Assembly: GCA_010093485.1 (NCBI GenBank)
Contig: MU001492.1
Location: forward strand, 398,228 to 462,227
DNA from: Karstenula rhodostoma CBS 690.94
Lineage: Eukaryota > Ascomycota > Dothideomycetes > Pleosporales > Didymosphaeriaceae
Reading direction: 5' to 3'
Length of the DNA: 64,000 bases
This document shows positions 22,071 to 33,900 of the stretch, piece after piece. Each line of letters starts with the position of its first letter. Position 1 is the stretch's first letter. The notes under the pieces were generated by a model. The model worked only from the letters and a program-made list of their open reading frames with translations. It had not been told where the DNA came from and did no database searches. The translations under genes were made by a program, and so were the position numbers.

Positions 22071-23146
22071 GACAAAGTATAGTCGTACGTACTAGTGTCA
22101 ATGTAAGGCCGAGACTGAGATGCCATCTGGACTGTGCTGAGTGTGTTAGGGGCTAACCTTGATTGGGTCTCGGCTGTGCATATCCCATGAGGGCGGCTCA
22201 GTGCGGGACAATATACCCCGCTTTTGCTAGACTCTCTACTTCCCGACTTGTGTATTGTAAAGCAGTCTAAAACATGGGGTTTTAACATGCTCCGTAGTAT
22301 CAAGCTGTGAAAAGAAATTCGCAAGGTACGCGGATAAATTTGATCCAAGGCGAAGACAATCACCAAGAACTACATCTCCTAGGCAAGTCGATTCAACCAG
22401 AACCAAGGCGGTAACAGCGCAGGAACTGCAGTATTCATTTACAATGCAAATTACGTGCATCAGAAGCAAACTCGTATTGCTTTAGAACCGTCATTCGTAA
22501 AGCCTTTCCTATACAACGCCTAGCCACAGCAAATAGCATAAGTCCGCCAGGCTCCCTCGCGACTTCGTCCACCAGTACTAAAGTAACGGCCGCTTTGGCA
22601 TCCCCGGAAACGACGGCGTAGGCGCAATGAGTAGTTGGCTCGTGTGGAATATACTCAAATGTGATACTTCGCGCGCTTTTGCAAGCCACGGCAAAACGAT
22701 TCTCATACACCACAGTCTCACTCGGCAGCAGCGGCGCGATTTTGCGGACACAGACTAAAGGGCTCGGAAGCTGACCCGACGCACAGAGTCTAAGGGTTAA
22801 TAGAAAGCCGTGGGATAAGAGCGGGGTCAGTTATGAAGACCTTGTGAGAGTCGATGCAGCGACAGCTTGTTGGAGTTGAATATAGGCGCAGAGCCCGTGC
22901 CATTGGGTTCTGATGACGTACCGATTAGTCCTGAGCATGTGATGATGTGATCATACAGGAAGTGTAAGCTGTGAAGAGTTCATCATGAGAGGTATCGTGG
23001 TACGAAGGAGACAGTGCATCTACTCCGGTGATTCATCGCTGTATCTACAGCTCACAATGAGAGAGAAAGTTGAAAATATATAGAACAGACCCTAGTTAAT
23101 TACCCGTACAGCCACTTTCCAAGATTTCAAGCTCCGCATCTTACGG
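22071..23146. other. Intergenic region upstream of the HET gene
   Basis: About 1.08 kb. It includes the HET promoter (minus strand) and the 3' end of the hypothetical gene at 23147. One start-less open frame at 22435-22830 (minus) is listed separately. Confidence 0.45.
22435..22830 (-). other. Open reading frame without start codon, possible exon or relic
   Basis: 132 codons stay open on the minus strand with a protein-like composition (for example SPLVCVRKIAPLLPSETVVY and VTLVLVDEVAREPGGLMLF), but the only methionines are near its end and no splice partner is evident. No family is recognised. It could be an exon of an unrecognised gene, a relic, or chance. Confidence 0.2.
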
Positions 23147-24232
23147 TTATGCGCTACCCCCAGCCACTGCATCCGCCATAACCTTCCTGATAGCCTCTCT
23201 GTGCTTCTCCAGCTGCTCCTTGAGTGCCTCAGTCCTAGCGAGCTGAAGTGCGTACTCCACGTCCAAGGCGGTATCGACGTCCATCATCTCCTTCAACTTC
23301 TTGAACTCGTCGAATTGCGCCGGACCACTAACCTCAGTAGTCGGTCGCAGAAGCCGCTCGTGACCTTGCGATGGCAATTGGATAATCGAATCTGACGCAT
23401 ATGGCTGGGCGGTCGATTGCTCTGAATATTGGGAAGGTTGTGTTAATCCCTGGGCAGTGCGCGGCACCGACGCCGTATCCGTAGCTTGCAGTGTAGTAGC
23501 CGGGATGTTCGTATCCGTGATGATTCCGGGACTCTCTTCAGATCGTGCATCGTCGTCGGTACGGCCACTCGAGGTCCTTCCCGCACGCTCAAAGCCTGAT
23601 GGCGGGTTACCGGAGAAGTGTCTCCCAGCATCTTGCTCCACCCCATCCTCGTCCTCATCCATCTCCCCGGCCCGTCTCTTCCTCCCGCCCCCATTCCCCC
23701 CCACCACAACCTCCCTCTCCGCTCGTCCATACGCCCCCACACCCACCCTCTTCAACCCCTCCACAAAATACCCCCTCACCGTCCCCGGCACCAACAACTC
23801 CGCACCCCTCCCCTCCGCCTCACCCAGCAGATACCAATACGCAAACCCCTTTACCACGCCCCTCCGCATATCTTTCCACGCCCTCTCACACCACCTCCGT
23901 TCATTCCTCGTCTTCTCCCACAGCCGCCGAAACGGCTGCAGTAGTTCGACGTCCTCTAGTATCTCAAAGGCATGCGTTTTACTCCCGATGAAAATTCTGA
24001 ACGAGGGGCCGTACCCGTTGCGCGGGGTCGTCGTGAGGCCGATGTGGACGCTGTGGGGTTGGGAGGAGAGCGTGTAGGTGCCGATGTGGAGTTTGTAGGG
24101 ATGCTCCGAGGGGATGGTGGTCTGGGGCGTGATTGTGAGTTCGGAAGCAGGTGGGAGGGCGTTGAGCGCGGACTCGAGATTGTGTGCTTCGACGAAGCGG
24201 TGGACGCTGGTTAGTTCGGTTGTTCGAGGCAT
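23147..24232 (-). CDS. Hypothetical protein with basic nuclear-type motif and C-terminal coiled coil
   Basis: A single exon encodes 361 aa from the first ATG of this frame (24232); the frame stays open upstream but without ATG. No family is recognised. Visible parts: a globular N-terminal half (VHRFVEAHNLESALNALPP, RLWEKTRNERRWCERAWKDM, GFAYWYLLGEAEGRG), a basic GGRKRRAGEMDEDEDG stretch that could be a nuclear localisation signal, a Ser/Thr/Gln-rich low-complexity middle, and a charged C-terminal helix (LARTEALKEQLEKHREAIRK) likely to form a coiled coil. The length of the open frame and absence of stops over 1.1 kb support a real gene. Confidence 0.62.
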   Translation of the reverse strand: MPRTTELTSVHRFVEAHNLESALNALPPASELTITPQTTIPSEHPYKLHIGTYTLSSQPHSVHIGLTTTPRNGYGPSFRIFIGSKTHAFEILEDVELLQPFRRLWEKTRNERRWCERAWKDMRRGVVKGFAYWYLLGEAEGRGAELLVPGTVRGYFVEGLKRVGVGAYGRAEREVVVGGNGGGRKRRAGEMDEDEDGVEQDAGRHFSGNPPSGFERAGRTSSGRTDDDARSEESPGIITDTNIPATTLQATDTASVPRTAQGLTQPSQYSEQSTAQPYASDSIIQLPSQGHERLLRPTTEVSGPAQFDEFKKLKEMMDVDTALDVEYALQLARTEALKEQLEKHREAIRKVMADAVAGGSA

Positions 24233-24911
24233 GGTGGTAAACTCGTGGCGCTTGTTGGGCGATTCTTTTAGAGAGACTGTAGATGGGAGGTGAGGTGTGA
24301 GAAGAATGCTTTTTTGCGTGCTGTGAATCGTTTGGAGAGACAGTGGACGGGAAGTGTGGTGTGAGAGGAACAAGCAGGTCGTGACGCACAGGGTGCTGTG
24401 TTTCGTCGTCAAGCTTGTGACTTGTGGAGACAGGAGCGCAAGTGAGAGAAGATGTAGCTTTGGCTGCTCAGAGAGAGAGACAAGCACCTTATCACCCTTC
24501 CATCATAGGAGCGATCAGACTTACCACTCACCTCACTCACACACTTGCCCAACTCCGATGATTCCAAACCGAGCATTGTCTCCCTTTCACTTCATCTTTA
24601 ATGGCAAGTCTACCAACCAACATCTATGCAAAGCAACAAATGCATTCAACTACACACAATCTGAAAAGCCTCGAGAACACAAGAGATGGGTATATCAGCA
24701 TATCTGATCTATTCTCCATCAAGTAAATCTCACTGACCACAATACACCAATCGGCCACTCGGCCACTCCGCGCCATGCCATGCAACTGCCACGCTGATAT
24801 CCATGCGCCATTCCGCAGTGATAAGCCATTTTCCCAGAATTAAACACGAATAACAAAGGAAATGACGCCGGAAGAGCAATCATGGTAGCATGCCAGCCTC
24901 AGACCAGCCAT
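24233..24911. other. Intergenic region between the dynein 3' end and the hypothetical gene
   Basis: Both flanking genes are on the minus strand, so this holds the dynein terminator and the hypothetical gene's promoter. No further gene is seen. Confidence 0.5.
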
Positions 24912-27900
24912 CTACGTCTCCGTCCCTCCCTCCGCCTCCGCCATGATCTGCTCCCCCTCATCCAGCATATTCACAACCCTCTTCAAGTTCGTCACCATGC
25001 TCTTCGCCTGCCCAACCAGCAGCAGCTTTTCCGCATTCGCCGGCAAGCCAAGGTACGTTGGGGGTTCGCGCTCGGGAAGGTCGTTGACCCAGCCCATGAA
25101 GTCCTTCCAGCCAGTCGCGCTCGGAAGCTCCAGACCCTGGCTCAGCTCTGTGTCCGGGACGATCTTGAAGTTGTCTTCGAAGGCGGCTGGCGTCAGGCAC
25201 TGTTGGACAAGGGAAGCAAGCGTGCGGAAGTCGGATTCGTCATCGATCTTGCCGCCGTACATCTCGGTGACGAGCGTGCGGATCATCTCCCAGGGGATCT
25301 TGGTGGGGGCAACGTTGGATCGGCCCTGGGCGACGTTGTCGACCCAGGTGTCGACGATGAAGCTGCAGCATTCATACTGTGATAAAGTTAGTACAGTCTC
25401 GAATACCATTCACAAGGGAACTTACATCGCTGTCGTTGAATTCCCAGAAGCCTTTCCATCCCAAGGTAGGCGCATATCGCAGGCGCTCTTGCACGACCGC
25501 ATGGAAGAAGCACAGCAGAAGATAAATACGAGCCTTCTCAACTGGGTGCTTGGTGGCCCTCTCCGACAGCGAAGCCAATGAGTCTTTCATGTTGGCACGG
25601 ATGCCGGCCGGTTGCTCGTATGACAAGACACGGGAGGCGCGCAATAGGTTGACAGGAATTTTCGGACTAGACTCCATGGAAAGGAAGAGTCGGAAGTCGG
25701 GATTAGGCTTCAGCGCTTCGAGCTTCTTCTCAAGCGACTGGAGCCACTCTGTAGCCAGATGCACGTTCTTGACAAGGACCCAGTCGCCCGTTGTAGCAGC
25801 GTTGGCGATAGCTTTGTCCGCAGTGGTAGCACCTTCGTTGGAACCCATGGCAATATTAGAGCAAGTGACATGTTCCCTCTCGACCAGGTTGTCAACCTTG
25901 TAGCTGGCATCGAAACCAGGGCTGGAGCTCAAGGCGATTGGTGTAGTCGCGTTGACTTGCTTGACGATGTCGCCCAGGTCGCCACTAGCATCCAGTAAAC
26001 CCTTGCCAAAGACATCGGTAACGAAACGCTCGACAGCGGGAACGAAGCGGTCAACTCTGAACAGTTTAACTAGAACGAGTGCACGCAGCTGTTGGTCGTA
26101 GCTGTTGATCTCTGCCGGCCAGGCCGGAGGGACATGGCGCTCGCCAAGTTCTTCAGCGACGAAGGTTTCCCAAGTGGCATCATCCACCTTCTCGAGCTCA
26201 GACTTGAATACGGACACCTTGCCCGCACGCGCCATGACTTCGTTCAGACGATCGGGCTCGCTGGAAAGATCGACGCCCTCCAGGTCTTCGTCAAGAATGA
26301 TATCGATCAAAGTCTTGTCCATCTTGTAGGGCGCTGCTTGCACGAGTAGCATCGCCAGTGTGACGCGATCCTTCTGAAGCAGGGAAAGCGAAGTACGGCG
26401 GTACGTGTCGATGAACAGATCGGTGACAATCCGGTTGATGCGATCACCGTGGGTGGTGAGGCTGGAGTTCTTGACGTTGCGTAGCACCGTCCCAAAGATC
26501 TGCGTAAAGTACTGCAGCGAGAATTGGTAGAAGTGGTTGAGGTGATGCAGTTGCTCCAAAACCGCAAAAATGGCCGAGCAAGAACGAGCAACGACGGCGT
26601 ATTCTTTGGTAATGTTTTCGACCTCTGTCATAACACCAGCAGTCTCCGAGACCTTGACTGAAATATCTGCCGCCTCCTTCTTAAGAGTCTCCAAGGTCTC
26701 GATAACGCGGTCATCATCGAGAATATTTCCTTGAGATTCGTTGAGGGCTTGAAGCAGGCGTTTCTCAAGCTGTCGCAGGTGGACAGCAAACTCGCCCTGC
26801 ATCTTGATGAGGTTTGTTCGCCGCTCGTCCACATCCGGCCGTTCGGACTTGAGTACTTCGTTCAGGGTCTGTGTCTGCAGACTGCTCTGCGTGACTGTGA
26901 AGTTGACGAAGGTGGTACGACTGCAAATATCTGGGGCAAAGTTGGCTGAGGGATCGCGCGTGGAGAGGTACACCTTGAACGAGGGCGAAAAGTCGATCTC
27001 TTGTTTGCCAAGCTGGATGAGCACACGACCTCCCGTCTTCTGGTACTCTTTGTTGAGAACATGATTGAGGATTGGGTCCAGATGTTCTGCGTCCTGGATC
27101 AGGATTGGGTTACCGAAACGAAGGGAGCTCTCGAGCTGCTTCGTGAATGAATCATCCAAGAAGCTGGTAACGGTAAGACGGCGATCCTTGTTCTCGTTCT
27201 CCAAGAATTCCTGAGTCCGGCCAGAGGGGTCGATAATAAGCGGGTACCTGTTGAAGCGCTTGAGGACAATGGCGTTTTCGGTGCAGAGGTCATCAACCGG
27301 TAGACTGTTGTGCTGCCACGTAAGCCTCTCATCAGGAGTCGATAGGTATTCGGTGATCGGGTTTGGCGTCTTGAAAGTGATACCCGACAGTGACAGGTGG
27401 TGTAGCCAATCCTCCATCATACCCTTCCTGTACTGCTGGTCGTAGTATCCTCCGTAAGCGATAAAGGCAGCTGCAACAAGCACGTCGCCGACGATGGTAT
27501 CAATCTGAGAGTCGAACGAGCGACTGCTCGCCTCCCAGCGCGTGCGCTCCGAAGAAAGACTGTCAAGCAACTTCAAGCTGCGGTCGACCTTGGATTCAAC
27601 CGTCTTCATCTCGGACTTGATAGCTTGAGTCTCGCTGATCAGCGCAGCATATTCCGTCTTGTACAGGGCAATGCTGTCTTCCAACTTCTGAATGAGGGCT
27701 TGAGTCTCCTTCGCTTCGTCTTTCGTCACCTGTGCGGCTTCCTCCAATTGCTCCACCTCGGCACGAAGAGGTCCAACACGATCCAAGATATCTGAGTAGT
27801 GCACTTGAGCCTCCACCCATTTAACAAGCGGACCGCAAGCCTTTGAAGCGCGATTAACCTTCTCGAAAGTGAAGTCCTCTTTGGATAGGTATTCGTTCAT

Positions 27901-30900
27901 CATCTTCTTCCGGAGCGGAGCGGTCATCTGCCTCTCGTTGTCGAAGGTTACAATGTTGCCAATGAAGTCGTCTTTCCTCACAATGGCCACAATGGATTTC
28001 CAGTCAGAGACCTTGTTGCCGAGAATCGTGCAGACAGCCTCCAAAGCAAGCTTAACACCCATAGGCGGATTACCCATGGATCGGACTTCGGTGAGATGCT
28101 GCCTCTTGATGTTCTGCACAGCCTTCTGAGCCTCCATCACAGCAGGCTCGGCGGCGGCGAGGTCATTGTTCACCTCCTCTTGACGCCTTTGTATCTCAAT
28201 ATCTTCTTGAGCGAGTTTAGCTGAAACTTCGATAGAGCTTGACTTCTTCTGCTCCGCTACCCGCTGGTCGGCGACCATACGCTGCAACTTGTCGTTGGCT
28301 TCGGCATCCTTCTTTTCTAGCTGGGTCTTTTTCTGTGCTAGGCTTATGCGGAGCTCTTGGACTTGATCGACAGTTTCGCGCAACTTCTCTAGACCGACGT
28401 TGAGATGGCGTTGTTGTTCCTCCAGTTCTTCGCGCTTCTCGTTGTACAACTTGACGTACTGTGCCACGAAATCCAAGAAATGGCGAGGAGTGAGATAAGT
28501 CTTCCTGTTCTGTAGCTTCTGCAACTTGTTGTTGAAGCCGTGCAGTGAGTGGTGGACGTAGACCATGGCGTTGACCACACTTTCGCGATGAGATGGGGGA
28601 AGAGAGAGACCACGGTAAGCAACAGGAATGCTGTCGGGTGCGTGGTAGTTGGCGCGATCCAAGTCCACAGACTGAGTGAGTTCACTACCGACTTGGTAAA
28701 GCGCTTGGTCGGACCAATCGCCCATCCAGTTGAGCACGCATCGGTTGAACAAAGCAGGACTAGTGGCAGCCTTGGAGGAGAGACCTTCTTCGGGTGGGTT
28801 CATTGTGAATACCACATGCAGGTTCTTGACAATTTGTCCAGTGAACCACTTGTAGAGTTCCTCTTGGGAGTCGAGGATGGTACCTTGGCGTTGCGCTCCC
28901 TCTTTGATGGCTGTCATCAACGAGGCGTATTCATCGCCTTCGAAAAGACCAGGAACTTCAGCGTTGGCAAGCAGTGTGTTCATGCGCTCGAGGAATCCAG
29001 AGTCCAACACATTGGCTTCGTCCATGATGAAACATATCTTCTCACCCTTGCAACCGCACCGACGAAGGACGTTTCGAAGATCTTCGTCGAAGTCTTCGCC
29101 AGAGTACTTGCCGTGAACCTTGATCTGGTAGACTTTTAGCCCGTTCATCCACGCAACGAAGCGGGACAGTGTAGTCTTTCCTGAACCGCTGACACCGATC
29201 AGGATCAAATGACCCTGGGGTTGTCGGAACACACGGTCGATACGGAGCACATGCTCGAGAACGTCGTTGAATAGGATCAACGGAACATCAACCTCTTCTT
29301 CACAGAAGGTCTTCAGACGTGCTTTGACGAAATCGCGCAATTGATCCCGCTCAACAGGAACATAGTTCTTGGACAGCCAGTTGGAGAACAGAATGGGTCC
29401 ACCAAGTGCCTTGTCCTCGTCGATGGACGGGAAATGCTCCATTGCTACACGGTGAACGCATTCCTCAGTCCATTTGCGTTCGTCCTCAGCAATCAGACGA
29501 TCCTGGAACAGCCGAAGAGCTTCGTGCGCCCAAATCCTCACTAGACCTTCAACAGGCAGGGTCTCAAGCGGACGCAGTGCTTCGTATATACCGCGAACCC
29601 AACGTGTCAGCTCGCGAGGCGAGTAGACGTAGTGCGGCTGGATATCTGGGGTAAAGCGTTTTTGCGATTCGGTGTAAAGTTGCACCATAGCTTTTGTTAG
29701 GGCCTCTGAGTATCCGCGAAGAGTGGGGATGATCTTCAATACAGCGCTATTGAAAGTGCCATAGATCTGAAGCAGGGACAGCTCGCCAGGGTAGTCGACC
29801 ATGATAAGCGGGGCATGGCGGAGGAAACGGAGACCCATCGGCGTGCGGCCAGCATCTGTAGGCGGGTTACAAGCTCCAACAAATTGGATGCGATCCAGAG
29901 TGACCCATGTCTTATCGGATGTTCGCCAGAAGCCGTTCTGCTCCACGAGCTGCCTAAGGAAGGAGATGGCTCGCTGAGTACCGTACTTGTCGGGTGCTGG
30001 CAAATTGATCTCGTCGCAGAAGATGATAAGCCATCGGCCAACCTGAGTTGGTGAGAGCTGCACTCCATTGAGCGTCTTTTTGTATTCACAGTACTGCTCG
30101 AAAGTCTTGACAAGAAGATCTGGAGTGGTGGCACTAGAAAAGTTGAGGCCGACAACTTCCATGTTTGGTAGCTTGCGAAGTGCGCTGAACAGAGTCATGG
30201 TTTTACCGGAACCTGGCGGGCCACAAAGAAGGAGCGGCTTGTGTTCGGCGAGCCAGGAGTACAAGACATCCTCGTGACGCACAGTGTCGAGAGTTGGGAT
30301 AACGACATCTGTCTGAATGATGGAGTGGGTGTTGACTTCCATCGTCGGCACCTGGTTCTGCCACATGTCCCAGTCTGACTTGTCAGGCGTGACATCGAAG
30401 TCAATGAGGGATGTCGACTCGTTCAGCGGTGGGAGTTCAACATCGGTGAGTCCGGCAATAAGATCACCGAACTGCTTGCGTTCGGACAGAGGACAATCAC
30501 CCACAAGTGCCCATACCAAAGCAAGAAGTAGCTTCTTGGATATGTAAACTTCCATCTTTTCATCCTCCAGCGGGAAGTCTTGATGTTGAACGTTGTATTC
30601 GAGCACATTGCGACAAGCTTTGTTGAGTAGCGAGAAGAGAGTGTTGAGAGCGCGGATCTCAGTGTACTCCATGATATGCTTGAATTTCTTCGCCATACTG
30701 AGCGCCTTCTCAATGAAGCGATCTTGCGTCAGCTTAATGAGGAGGAAGTCGGCAATCAGAGTTTGCGTGGCGAGGGTCTTCTGGGACATTTGGCCTGGTG
30801 CCACCGAGTCGTCTTCGATGTCATCGAAAGGAACCGTTTTGAGATTCTCGATGTAGTTTTTGATCATCATCTCGACTTCAACGGTGTCGTCGCTGAACCA

Positions 30901-33900
30901 CACCATACCGCAACGGGACACGGTAGCCAGTGTAGCGTATTTCAGAGTCTCAACCTCAAACATAATGCGAACATTTGGCGGTAAGTTGAGACGTTCACCG
31001 TTGGGTAGGGTAAGAAGCTTGTTGTCGTCGAGCACAGAGTTCAAGTTCTCCACCCATTCGGGGTCAACATCACCATCGAAAACGATCCAATGGCGCTTGG
31101 TGTCTTCACCACGAAGGTTGTCGACAATTTTGCGAAGAATGCTCGTGAACAGTCCATCAGTCCACTCGCGAGTGGTACTGTCCATAGTTCCGTACAGCTC
31201 TTCCTTGGACATGACCTTGGGGTCAATAACATGGCACACTCCTTCGATACCTTCAACGGTCTGAAGGGCGGCAAGCAAAGTCTTCCAAGCTGCAGACTTA
31301 CCAGACCCAGAAGAGCCAACCATCATGACACCGTGGTGTAGGTTTTGAATCTGGTATAGCTGGATGATCTTGGTCATCCAAGCATCGCTAACAACGAACT
31401 TGGACACTGCGGCCGACTGGCGGATGGCATCTTCGAGCTTGTCGAGGGGCGCAGGGATGTATTCGACACCAGGGAAAGACTTCCCTTCGATGGACTTCAT
31501 GATCTCAACGTCGGACGCAATCAGCTTTGGTGCCATAGTCTCGCGCAGACTCTGGATAATAATTTGAGGCTCCATGACAGCCTCATCAGCTTCCTTGGTA
31601 TCTATTGTTGCGATACGAGCTCGCTTCAAACCACCAGAGCTAACAAGCACGCTCTTCAACGCACGTAGGCCAAAGTCGTAATGAGCTTGCTTGGAAAGTT
31701 CGCCGGAGCACTTGTCGAAGAAGGGAACAACTTGCTTTGACAGCTCCTTTGCTTGCGAGAATCCCTGCGAGTAAAGCATGACCTCAGAAATGAGCTCCTT
31801 GTCCGGCTTAGACATGGCAACACTTCGGAAGAGCTTCTTCAAATTGTCGGGCAGGTTCGAACGTCCAGCATATCCAGGGTTCATCGTGATGAAGATACCA
31901 GTGTTGAGATTGACCCTAAGTTGGCGACCGATGAGGTCAATCTGTGCTTTCTCGTCTTCAGCACCTGTGCGCAAGCCAAGCTGGATATTTTGAATCTGCT
32001 GAGAGACGGCAGACAAGATACGCTCTTCCAGGCGGTTGAACTCATCGAAACATCCCCACGCGCCCACTTGGCAGATACCCAGGAAGATACGACCCATGGC
32101 TTGGAAGTCGAAAGTATCGTCACAGCAGAAAACGAGGGTGAAGCGACCGAGCTGCACACCCAAAGCCTTAACTGACTCCGTCTTTCCGGTACCTGCGGGC
32201 CCGTATGGAGAGCCACCAAGACGCTGGCACAAGGCCTGTGTAAGGGTGAGGAAACAACGGTCGGTGAGCGGAGTGCGAACAAGGCGTTCTGCAACACCGA
32301 GGTATTCGTAACCGTAGTCTAGGACCGCATTCGCCATCTTGATCTTCATCCGCTTCAGCAAGTCGTCGTTTGGCTCATACATGTAGCGCATAGTGAGCAA
32401 CCACAAGTGGTGGCTAGGCGAGCTTGCTCCGACCTTTTGAAGCTTGTGAATTACATCTCGCTGATGGACGAATTCGGTGATGAGGTGTTCACATTTCCTT
32501 CGCTGGATGGCTTCAAGGTCGCCGAGCACGGATGTTGCAAGAAGCTTCAAAATGTTGACTTGCTTCTCGTACAGTTGCGGCAACGAAGTACCTTCTTCGC
32601 TAAGAGACTTCTCGACTGCGTGTGACCAGGCAATTTGAGTTCCGAGAACAACGACTTGGGCAGGGTATTTGTTGAGATACGCCTCGAAAGCTGCAGGATC
32701 CATGGCGTCGGGTTCCATCAGCTGTTCAAACTCCTGGTAGGCTTCGAATGAGAGCTCTGCAAGCGTTGTCTTCATGCTCATCTCCAACGCGCCGAGCCAC
32801 TCGTTGATGCGCGGAGTCTTGATCAAGTTTACCTCTTTTCGCATCATTACCTCTTCACCTTCCTTCGAGGTGAAGCCTGTGATAACGCCATCCTCGTCGG
32901 TGATGAGACCGGAAATTCCTGCGAACATCTTCCTCAGGTGCTTGGCAATGCGTAGTGTGTCGTTGGCGTTGCCAATAATCTCAAGAAGATCTTCGTCACC
33001 AACGAAGTAGAAACGAGGGAAGGACACGCGCTCTCGTTCAAGGTACTCTCCGAGGGCTTTCTGGATTTTGTTGAGAAGTTCCGCGAGGCGTTCGAGCGAC
33101 TTCTGCACGCCCGAGATGTTCAGTACATCGAGAACGAAAGGCTGACGGACCACCTTCTTCATGACAGATAGGAACTCCGAGTTAATATTTTGAAAACGTG
33201 AAGACTCCATCGGCAACAGATGCTTGATGTCGGCATTACCAGTGAATACACCCTCAAGATACACCCATTGGCGTTGTACATCAATCCAGACGTCGAACAG
33301 AACGTGCACACGATTTAGCTTGTCTTCCCACGCGGATGCATCCTCTTCGAACTCTTTGTAGTACGGGGAATGCCTCATGGCTTGCAGGGAATTGAGATTC
33401 TCGCTGCACTTAGCGAAGAGATCGTCCCAGCCACGAATAAGGCGGCACTTGTTCTGGTAGTTAACGAGTTCCAAACCGTAGCCCTGCCAAGTTTCACGGA
33501 CTTGCTTCAGGAACTCCTCGAGCGCCATTTCACCCTGAGCTTGGGTGATGACGTCGCGAATAATCTTTTCGCTGGGACCAAGCTTGAGGTCCCACACGTC
33601 GCCCAAGGTCATGGAGATTGCCGAATATCGCTTAGACGGTTTAAGGTTCTTGAAGATGCGCGCCCAGTGTCGCTCCCGCACAGCATCAGATCGTAGATCA
33701 GCGAGAATGGTGTTCTCCTTGAGGAGCTGCTTCAAAGTGCCCTGTACGTACTCGAAAGCCTGGTATTGTCGCATTCGGCTCGGCATATCTTTGGTCATCT
33801 TAAGCAGGTTGTCGAGGTTTTGGCGCAGTTTGCGCGGTTGAATGCTGTTCCAGAGTGTTTCACGAAGGGTATCGATGCTCTCCCAGATTGTGGCAAGGGA

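Noticed and set aside
24233..24487. N-terminal extension of the hypothetical protein gene.
   Set aside because: The frame is open but begins with GTG and has no ATG before 24232.
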